This document shows positions 1 to 5,500 of a DNA stretch of 10,039 nucleotides, one piece after another (position 1 is the first letter of the stretch; every line of letters begins with the position of its first letter). A program made the translations under genes and the position numbers. The DNA is taken from the NCBI GenBank assembly GCA_014382645.1, contig JACNJI010000358.1, forward strand, positions 1-10,039, given 5' to 3'. The DNA comes from Verrucomicrobiota bacterium (lineage in GTDB: Bacteria; Verrucomicrobiota; Verrucomicrobiia; Opitutales; Seribacteraceae). Below the pieces are notes generated by a model, which saw only the letters and a program-made list of their open reading frames with translations, searched no databases and was not told the DNA's origin.

Positions 1-237
1 AGGAATAGTATCCCCGCACAATAAATACAGTTTCATGGCTTTACGAGCTTGCTCAAAAATCATTACATTGAGATAAAAGTATCTTCGCTACACACTATTG
101 GAGTATCCAAGTTGCCGCAGATCCATCGAGATCCATTTGATCGTCTTTTGGTTGCAACGGCTGGTTGGGAGAATATCACTCTTCTTACCAATGACAGTAG
201 GCTTTCTTCGTACGGTTCGAGCGTAGAACTGGTTTGA
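1..237 (+). pseudogene. PIN-domain (VapC-type) toxin, 3' part, apparently frameshifted
   Basis: This is the C-terminal part of a PIN-domain ribonuclease toxin of a type II toxin-antitoxin system; the family cleaves RNA with a metal bound by acidic residues. The diagnostic stretch is HRDPFDRLLVATA (about 121-159), followed by LLTNDSRLSSYG near the end, the usual C-terminal PIN block with its conserved Asp residues. The clean reading frame starts with TTG at 49, and a TAA at 22-24 closes the same frame upstream. The other frame (from base 2) is open through this stretch and encodes GIVSPHNKYSFMALRACS. It would join smoothly to KNHYIEIKVSS if the A5 run at 55-59 had one more A. That suggests a one-base deletion, a sequencing error or, less likely, programmed slippage. 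The 5' half lies left of the window, so an intact cognate antitoxin gene further upstream cannot be excluded. The PIN identity is confident; the broken state is an inference. Confidence 0.7.
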
Positions 238-272
238 TTGAATCAAGTTCTTGATACTTTCGTATTATCAAG
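234..272. promoter_or_regulatory. Alternating TTGAT half-sites, candidate toxin-antitoxin operator
   Basis: Four copies of TTGAT in alternating orientation lie within 39 bp: TTGATT at 234-239, AATCAAG at 241-247, CTTGATA at 250-256 and TATCAAG at 266-272. They make nested inverted repeats: TTGATT-G-AATCAA, ATCAAG-TT-CTTGAT, and CTTGATA with TATCAAG 9 bp apart. A -10-like TATTAT (263-268) overlaps the last site. The array begins at the stop codon of the PIN toxin fragment and ends 87 bp before the AbrB-type antitoxin. Antitoxins of this fold commonly bind inverted repeats and repress their own promoter, so an operator is plausible. The outer pair could form an AT-rich hairpin, but no T-tract follows, so it is a poor terminator. 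No binding site for this protein is known to me. Confidence 0.35.
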
Positions 273-359
273 ATTGAGATAAGCTTAGGAATGAATTTTC
301 TGAAACTACTAGTTTTGAAATTTGTTTGAGTTTTCGAACAAGTAGGAATACCTTACATT

Positions 360-584
360 ATGGAAATTTCAAAGATCAGTGCAAAAGGTCAAACCACCAT
401 ACCTTCGCGAATCCGTAAAAGGGCGGGACTAAGAGAGGGTGATACTGTTACCTATGAGGTTCGAGGGGATGGATTGTTCCTTCGCAAAGTAGAAGAGCAA
501 GAAGATCATTATTTGAAAGGAATATCCGATTCTATGGACGAGTGGAATTCTCCTGAAGACATGGAAGCTTGGAATGACTTATAA
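360..584 (+). CDS. AbrB/MazE-type (SpoVT-AbrB fold) antitoxin
   Basis: This 74-residue protein is a type II antitoxin that should neutralise the toxin encoded directly downstream and bind its own promoter. Residues 1-45 are a typical AbrB/MazE swapped-hairpin DNA-binding domain: KISAKGQTTIPSRIRKRAGL, then REGDTVTYEV and GDGLFLRKV. The acidic tail ending NSPEDMEAWNDL is the kind of flexible segment that binds MazF-like toxins. ATG at 360 is the natural start because the domain begins at once; a weak AGGA sits at 344-347, 12 bp upstream. Its last 11 bp overlap the toxin gene, so the two are probably translated together. The surrounding DNA is AT-rich compared with the polysaccharide genes, which fits a mobile accessory module. 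The family call is firm; regulation is inferred from the family. Confidence 0.9.
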   Translation: MEISKISAKGQTTIPSRIRKRAGLREGDTVTYEVRGDGLFLRKVEEQEDHYLKGISDSMDEWNSPEDMEAWNDL

Positions 585-909
585 GCAGTTTGAAGTATTG
601 GTTGTTCCTTTTCCTTTTACCGAAAAATATTTTCATAAAAAGCGTCCGGCGGTCATATTATCAAGCGATGCGTTCAATGAATCCCATGATCATTTAGTAT
701 TGGCGATGATCACCGTGGCCTTTTCAAGTAAATGGGTGAGTGACGTAATGATTGAAAATTGGAAGGAAACTGGCTTGACTAAATCGTGTTGTGCGAGGTT
801 CAAGCTCTTTACCCTTCCTCAAACACTCATCATAAAAAATTTAGGCAAATTGGTCGGAGTAGACAGAGAAAAGCTGCGTTTTTCCATGGATAAGTTCCTG
901 ATGCAATGA
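574..909 (+). CDS. MazF/PemK-family mRNA interferase toxin
   Basis: This 111-residue protein matches the length and layout of MazF/PemK endoribonuclease toxins, which cut mRNA at short sequence motifs and arrest growth until the antitoxin recovers. Visible family hallmarks are the N-terminal strand pattern FEVLVVPFPFTE, the KKRPAVILSS motif at residues 22-31 with the conserved Arg-Pro, the central MITVAF strand, and a C-terminal region of the form LTKSCCARFKLFTLP followed by LGKLVGV. The ATG at 574 lies inside the antitoxin gene and overlaps it by 11 bp, the usual antitoxin-first arrangement, and puts the first strand at the expected place. The gene looks intact, with no missing conserved block. 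The cleavage specificity cannot be read from the sequence. Pairing with an AbrB-fold antitoxin is the classical MazEF arrangement. Confidence 0.88.
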   Translation: MTYKQFEVLVVPFPFTEKYFHKKRPAVILSSDAFNESHDHLVLAMITVAFSSKWVSDVMIENWKETGLTKSCCARFKLFTLPQTLIIKNLGKLVGVDREKLRFSMDKFLMQ

Positions 910-1010
910 TAGAGTTGCATCCCTACCAAAATCCCAAGATGAGGGAAATCGAGGAATCAAAAACCAAGAGGGTTCACACTACGTAGAAATAGTTTTGGAA
1001 TTGACGGATT

Positions 1011-2558
1011 TTGCGTGATATTTTATTCAATCACACTTTTGTGACCCCTTCCATTTACAGTTTGTTCGTTTTGGGTGCTCTTTTTTGCTGCGTGCTGACC
1101 CCTCTTGTTCGGCATTTTGCGAACAAGCACGGTTTTGTGGATTGCCCTCAGCGGGCAAGGAAGGTGCATAAGAATGCTGTCCCTCGACTCGGAGGCGTGG
1201 CTATACTCTTTTCTTTTATTCTGGTTCTGCTTTTTGGCGGATTAACCGTACCTGAGTTGAGGAATACCCTTTGGGGAGATTCTTATATCGGTGGGGTTGT
1301 AGTGCTGGGTTCTCTTTCCATATTCGCGATAGGTGTGCTGGATGACCTCAGTCGCCTTTCCCCCAAGGTCAAGTTGTTGGGTGAGTTTGTTACTGCCGCC
1401 TTGGTCGTCTGGTTTGCAAAGCTTGGGTTTCACGATGTGCAGTTCCTTGGTTTCGGCGACTTGTCCATACCCGAATGGATGGGTTTTGGTTTGGCTTGCT
1501 TGTGGATAGTGGGAATGGCCAATGCCATTAATTTGATTGACGGTCTGGATGGTCTTGCTTCGGGAGTCACCCTTATGGGATTAACGGCGATTGCATTGGT
1601 TGGTTATCTTGCCGGCATACCTCATGTTACTTGGCTGGCGACCACGTTGATTGGATGTATTTTAGGCTTTCTTGTTTTCAATAGCCGACCTGCGTCTATT
1701 TTTTTAGGTGATTGCGGTAGTCTTACTCTTGGATACTTGGCGGGGTGTTTGTCGCTGATGGCAAGTTTTCGTGGGGATGGTATGATCGATGGCCTCTTCC
1801 CCATTTTCGCCTTCTTCATACCTGTCGCCGATTGTGGTTTTGCCATCGTTCGGCGAACCTTGCGAGGGCGTTCACCATTTTTAGCTGATATGGAGCACTT
1901 TCATCATCGTTTGATGGCAAGGGGACTTTCCCATGGCAAAGCTGTTCTGGCTTTGTGGGCGGCTGCCCTGTGTTGTGCCTTCGTTGCGGTAGGAGCCGCC
2001 TTTGGCAGAGGAGATCAATTGACCGCCTTGCTCGTTACCTTTGGCTTGGCTGGTTTTGTGCTCCTTCGCTATTTGGGTTATTTCCGATTCGATTTTTTCG
2101 GAAAAGGTTTGGTTTCTTTGGTGCAGGATCGTGAGACTGCACGAGTTGCCGAGCAAGTCGTGAAAGAAGTGGAGGGCATGGTTGCTCTGGCAGATGATTT
2201 CGAGAATTTACCTCGTGCCATTGAGCGTGCTTCTGCTGCTCTTGGTTTTGCTGAAGTAAAAATGTCCTTTTTTCAGGAGGATGGCGTGCTAGGGGTGTCC
2301 CCTGATACATCCACTAGGCAAGTACGAGAAGTGATTCATTGGACGGACTCGAAATGCCCCGGCTATTTCCCCCGTGATCGTGCCTTCTCAGCCGAATTTC
2401 CTATAAACGGGCTTCGATATGTGTACGGTTCTATCAATTACCAATTTCTCGATGGTCGGCAAAACCTTGAAGTGCATGATGAAATTTTGCTTGAACGCAT
2501 TCATGACTCAATTTCATCACTTGCCGGGCGTGTCCGTCGGGCCGAAGCCAAAGTTTGA
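1011..2558 (+). CDS. WecA/TagO-like undecaprenyl-phosphate sugar-1-phosphate transferase with C-terminal extension
   Basis: This 515-residue polytopic membrane enzyme belongs to glycosyltransferase family 4 (MraY/WecA/TagO). Members transfer a sugar-1-phosphate, usually GlcNAc-1-P from UDP-GlcNAc, to undecaprenyl phosphate, the first committed step of many cell-surface glycans. Key motifs are VPRLGG (57-62), the Asp pair in LDDLSRL (D111, D112), NAINLIDGLDGLA (171-183), FLGDCGS (231-237) and HFHHR (296-300). The last is the His-rich motif of the WecA/TagO branch and argues against MraY. About ten hydrophobic segments fill residues 12-357. Residues from about 362 to 515 form a soluble, charged extension not found in E. 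coli WecA (367 aa); I do not recognise its fold. The start is TTG at 1011: an in-frame TGA at 1002-1004 blocks anything longer, and GTG at 1041 is the main alternative. The ribosome binding site is weak. The gene opens the polysaccharide cluster. The exact sugar is not determinable. Confidence 0.88.
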   Translation: MRDILFNHTFVTPSIYSLFVLGALFCCVLTPLVRHFANKHGFVDCPQRARKVHKNAVPRLGGVAILFSFILVLLFGGLTVPELRNTLWGDSYIGGVVVLGSLSIFAIGVLDDLSRLSPKVKLLGEFVTAALVVWFAKLGFHDVQFLGFGDLSIPEWMGFGLACLWIVGMANAINLIDGLDGLASGVTLMGLTAIALVGYLAGIPHVTWLATTLIGCILGFLVFNSRPASIFLGDCGSLTLGYLAGCLSLMASFRGDGMIDGLFPIFAFFIPVADCGFAIVRRTLRGRSPFLADMEHFHHRLMARGLSHGKAVLALWAAALCCAFVAVGAAFGRGDQLTALLVTFGLAGFVLLRYLGYFRFDFFGKGLVSLVQDRETARVAEQVVKEVEGMVALADDFENLPRAIERASAALGFAEVKMSFFQEDGVLGVSPDTSTRQVREVIHWTDSKCPGYFPRDRAFSAEFPINGLRYVYGSINYQFLDGRQNLEVHDEILLERIHDSISSLAGRVRRAEAKV

Positions 2559-2640
2559 TTTTCTTTTTCGAACAAGTGATTCTGGGGAAATGAATCTCCT
2601 GTGTGATGCTCGCTTACAATTCGTTTGGAAACTATTCCAT

Positions 2641-2650
2641 TGCTTATATT
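2641..2650 (+). promoter_or_regulatory. Possible extended -10 promoter element
   Basis: The 124-bp gap after the WecA-like gene contains TGCTTATATT, which resembles an extended -10 (TG, one base, then TTATAT) about 33 bp before the epimerase start. A TTGGAA at 2625-2630 is spaced too closely to be a good -35. The rest of the gap is AT-rich, and no strong terminator hairpin with a T-tract was found in it. A separate promoter for the genes from 2683 onwards is plausible but unproven. Confidence 0.2.
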
Positions 2651-2682
2651 TAGCACACTGAAGTTACCCTGAAATTTAATTT

Positions 2683-3651
2683 ATGAATATTGATCAAAGT
2701 TCCGTTCTCGTTATTGGAGGAGCTGGCTTTATAGGTAGTCATGTTGTTGCTGAGTTATTAAAAACTGATGTCGGAAGAGTCGTAATCTTTGATAATTTTG
2801 CTCGCGGTAAACTTAATCATTTAACTGAAAGCTTGGAAGATTCGAGATGTGAAATTTACTACCATGGTGGGGATGTTCGTGACCTCGATATTCTCAATGA
2901 CGCGATGGAGGGTATTGACGGCGTCGTTCATCTCGCTGCTATGTGGTTGTTGCATTGCAAGGATTTTCCGAGAACAGCGTTTCATGTTAATATTGAAGGA
3001 ACTTTTAATGTTCTTGAAGCTTGTATTAAGAATGGAGTGAAGCGTTTAGTTTATTCTTCCTCCGCTTCGGTGTATGGAGATGCGGCACAGGTGCCGATGA
3101 CGGAAGAACACCCATTCAATAATCGCAATTTTTACGGGTCGACCAAAATTGCTGGAGAAGCAATGTGTCGTGCATTTTACGATCGTTATGGTTTGGATTA
3201 TGTGGGTTTGCGATACATGAATGTTTACGGACCCCATCAAGATCAAACTGCTGCATATACGGGAGTAATTCCCATCATGCTAAACAAGATCGATGCGAAC
3301 GAGGCTCCGGTAATCAACGGTGATGGATCGCAAGCTTATGATTTCATAGATGTGAAGGATGTCGCTCGCTGTAATGTCTTAGCCCTTGAAACAGAAGAAT
3401 CTGACGAGTTCTATAATGTTGGAACTGGTGTCCAGACTAGCATTAGCCAGCTCTGTGACACGATTCTCGATTTAAAGCAGTCTGACTTAAAGGTGACTTA
3501 CAATCCATACAGTGAGGACGATGCTCGTAGAATGGTACAGAATCGGATCGGGTGTCCGGTGAAAGCGAAGAGGGATTTGGGGTTTGAATACGAGATCGAA
3601 CTTAGAAAAGGTCTTCAGGACTTGATTGCTTGGCGAGAAGCCAACAATTGA
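2683..3651 (+). CDS. NAD-dependent nucleotide-sugar epimerase/dehydratase (extended SDR)
   Basis: This is a 322-residue extended short-chain dehydrogenase of the GalE/WbpP type, a cytoplasmic enzyme that interconverts nucleotide sugars through a transient NAD-linked keto intermediate. The Rossmann motif GGAGFIGS is at residues 12-19, with D37 placed to bind the NAD ribose. VVHLAA is at 81-86, the Ser-rich YSSSASVYG strand at 124-132, and the catalytic Tyr-Lys pair is in YGSTK (Y151, K155). LRYMNVYGP and GDGSQAYDFIDVKDVA are the usual substrate-domain motifs. The AMWLLHC segment after the second strand is less usual and may mark a subfamily. Length is normal. ATG 2683 fits the motif position, though no Shine-Dalgarno is visible. 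Codons look more AT-rich than in the genes to the right. Substrate is unknown; UDP-glucose/GlcNAc 4-epimerisation is one possibility among several. Confidence 0.88.
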   Translation: MNIDQSSVLVIGGAGFIGSHVVAELLKTDVGRVVIFDNFARGKLNHLTESLEDSRCEIYYHGGDVRDLDILNDAMEGIDGVVHLAAMWLLHCKDFPRTAFHVNIEGTFNVLEACIKNGVKRLVYSSSASVYGDAAQVPMTEEHPFNNRNFYGSTKIAGEAMCRAFYDRYGLDYVGLRYMNVYGPHQDQTAAYTGVIPIMLNKIDANEAPVINGDGSQAYDFIDVKDVARCNVLALETEESDEFYNVGTGVQTSISQLCDTILDLKQSDLKVTYNPYSEDDARRMVQNRIGCPVKAKRDLGFEYEIELRKGLQDLIAWREANN

Positions 3652-3689
3652 GAAGTAATGACTAACTGCCCGATTTCGTCGGAGTTGAA

Positions 3690-5438
3690 ATGAAAAAACT
3701 TTTTCTTGCCTATGAGGTTCTGAGTCCGAGGAGCAGGAAACGCTTTTTTTGGGTATTGGGGGTTTCGACCATTGGCATGGCTTTTGAGGTCATGGGTATC
3801 GGTTTGGTCATGCCATTGATTGACCTTCTCGTTAGGCCGGAGAGTGCTGAAGAGCTTCCGCTTTGGAAAGCTTTACTCTCTTATTTGGGCGGTGGAACCA
3901 ATATTCTACTTCTGGGCTTGGCTTGTATTGTCGGGTTGTTTGCAACCAAGAATCTCTTCCTCGCATACCAAGTTAATCTGCATTCGAAGTACTCCTTCGG
4001 GGTGCAAGTCGAAACGTCTACCTATTTATTCGAGAATTATTTGGCTCGACCCTACGAGTTTTTTCTCAAGACCAATACATCCGAATTGCTTAGAAACGCA
4101 GTTGGCGAAGTTAACTCTTTCGTTGGTTACGTTTTGCAGCCCTTTTTGGTTATAATTACCGAATGCTTGGTCCTGTTCGCTATCATCGGTCTGTTGATTT
4201 ACGTCGAGCCGCGGGCAAGTTTACTGGCAATTGTTTTCATCGGAGGATTGGGGTGGACTTTTCACCGATTGACCAAGCGACGAGTTGCGGATTGGGGGAA
4301 CGAGCGCCAGCGTCGAGAAGGCGTGAAGATCAAGTGTCTACAAGAAGGTTTTACGGGCATCAAGGCGATCAAGCTCTTGAATGATCCCAGCTTTTGGAGC
4401 GAGAGCTTTAGGGAGCACGCTCAATTAGGCGCTGTTGCCGGACGAAAGCAATATGCGATGCAGCAAATGCCCAGGCTTCTCTTGGAAACCTTGGCGATTT
4501 TAGGCTTGGCCGTATTGACGTTGGGCTTGGTCTCGGTTGGCGAAGACCGTAACGCTTCTCTCCCGAAATTGGGAATGATTGCCTTTGGTTTGCTTCGAGT
4601 GATGCCTTCCGTTGCGCGAATCGTTCATTCCTGCCAGTCGGTTGTTTATGGTTGGCCTTGTGTCAAGGTTCTCAAGGAAGAGATCGGGGATTGGGAATCT
4701 CTTCCTCGAAATCCGAAAGAAAACTCCAAGTGTTCTTTTTCAGAGGCTTTTGTCATGGATAACATTTCTTTTGCGTATTCTCAAGGATCTGGGAATTCTC
4801 TAGTCAATGCAACGATCGAAGTTCACCAGGGTTCGTCCGTCGGGATCATCGGGGAGAGTGGTTCGGTCAAAAGCACTTTGGTGGACATTGCCCTAGGTTT
4901 GCTTCAGTTCGATGAAGGAGCGCTTTGGGTAGATGGAAAGAAAATAGGAGATGAGGTGAGCCAGTCTTCTTGGCAGAAGATGGTCGGTTATGTTCCCCAG
5001 GAAATTTACCTCACGGATGATACCCTGAGAAGCAATGTTGCCTTTGGGGACGATCCGGAAAAGGTTGACGACGAACGGGTTTGGCAATGTCTTGAAGACG
5101 CGAGCTTGCATGAGTTCGTCAAGGAATTGCCTTTGGAGTTGAACACGATGATGGGAGAACGGGGAACCAGATTAAGCGGCGGGCAGAGACAACGTGTAGG
5201 AATTGCTCGGGCCCTTTACCGCGACCCCAGTTTCATTGTTTTTGATGAGGCGACTAGTTCGCTTGATTCCGAAACGGAGCAGAGTGTCATGCAAACTGTT
5301 CGAGATTTACAAAAGACCAAGACGTTCCTTATCGTCGCCCATCGACTCAGTACGTTGAAAAATTGTGATGTGATTTACAAAATTAAAGACGGTCAAGTCG
5401 TCGCCAGCGGAAGTTTTGATGAAATGGCTGAGGTCTAG
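3690..5438 (+). CDS. ABC exporter, fused permease-ATPase (MsbA/PglK-like), with altered Walker A
   Basis: This 582-residue half-transporter would work as a homodimer in the inner membrane, using ATP to flip or export a substrate. The cluster suggests a lipid-linked oligosaccharide, as for PglK. About six hydrophobic segments lie in residues 19-312 (roughly 19-44, 71-95, 145-171, 175-193, 264-283, 293-312). The nucleotide-binding domain spans about 355-582: aromatic A-loop at FAYSQ, Walker A GESGSVKST (388-396), Q-loop VPQ (Q437), signature LSGGQ (495-499), Walker B FIVFDE (515-520) and H-loop H551. Walker A has Val393 (GTC) where the family has an almost invariant Gly; one base (GGC to GTC) would explain it. 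All other motifs are intact, so the gene is probably still under selection or the change is recent. A good GGAG lies 5 bp before the ATG. A lipid A exporter (MsbA) role is a less likely alternative given the neighbours. Confidence 0.88.
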   Translation: MKKLFLAYEVLSPRSRKRFFWVLGVSTIGMAFEVMGIGLVMPLIDLLVRPESAEELPLWKALLSYLGGGTNILLLGLACIVGLFATKNLFLAYQVNLHSKYSFGVQVETSTYLFENYLARPYEFFLKTNTSELLRNAVGEVNSFVGYVLQPFLVIITECLVLFAIIGLLIYVEPRASLLAIVFIGGLGWTFHRLTKRRVADWGNERQRREGVKIKCLQEGFTGIKAIKLLNDPSFWSESFREHAQLGAVAGRKQYAMQQMPRLLLETLAILGLAVLTLGLVSVGEDRNASLPKLGMIAFGLLRVMPSVARIVHSCQSVVYGWPCVKVLKEEIGDWESLPRNPKENSKCSFSEAFVMDNISFAYSQGSGNSLVNATIEVHQGSSVGIIGESGSVKSTLVDIALGLLQFDEGALWVDGKKIGDEVSQSSWQKMVGYVPQEIYLTDDTLRSNVAFGDDPEKVDDERVWQCLEDASLHEFVKELPLELNTMMGERGTRLSGGQRQRVGIARALYRDPSFIVFDEATSSLDSETEQSVMQTVRDLQKTKTFLIVAHRLSTLKNCDVIYKIKDGQVVASGSFDEMAEV

Positions 5439-5457
5439 ACCTTCCAAGGATCGATCC
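5431..5457. repeat. Two adjacent perfect palindromes at the ABC exporter stop codon
   Basis: AGGTCTAGACCT (5431-5442), which contains the TAG stop, and GGATCGATCC (5448-5457) are both perfect palindromes, separated by 5 bp in the short gap before the amidotransferase gene. Neither has a loop or T-tract, so they do not look like an intrinsic terminator. They could be protein-binding sites or chance. Confidence 0.25.
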
Positions 5458-5500
5458 GATGAAGTATTTGAACTAAGATAAGGGAAGGACGAGAAAAGAT

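Noticed and set aside
250..272. CTTGATA/TATCAAG hairpin as a terminator of the PIN toxin
   Set aside because: The stem is AT-rich with only two G-C pairs and is not followed by a T-tract; an operator role fits better.
1011..2558. MraY (peptidoglycan) identity for the family 4 transferase
   Set aside because: The HFHHR motif and the cluster context match the WecA/TagO branch, and no mur genes are nearby.
2419..2661. Forward 80-codon open frame spanning the end of the WecA-like gene and the following gap
   Set aside because: It lies mostly out of frame inside a well-supported gene, has no recognisable motif and no ribosome binding site.
4812..5438. Calling the ABC exporter a pseudogene because of the Walker A change
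   Set aside because: The frame is intact over 582 codons and all other ATPase motifs are present; a single substitution does not justify calling it broken.
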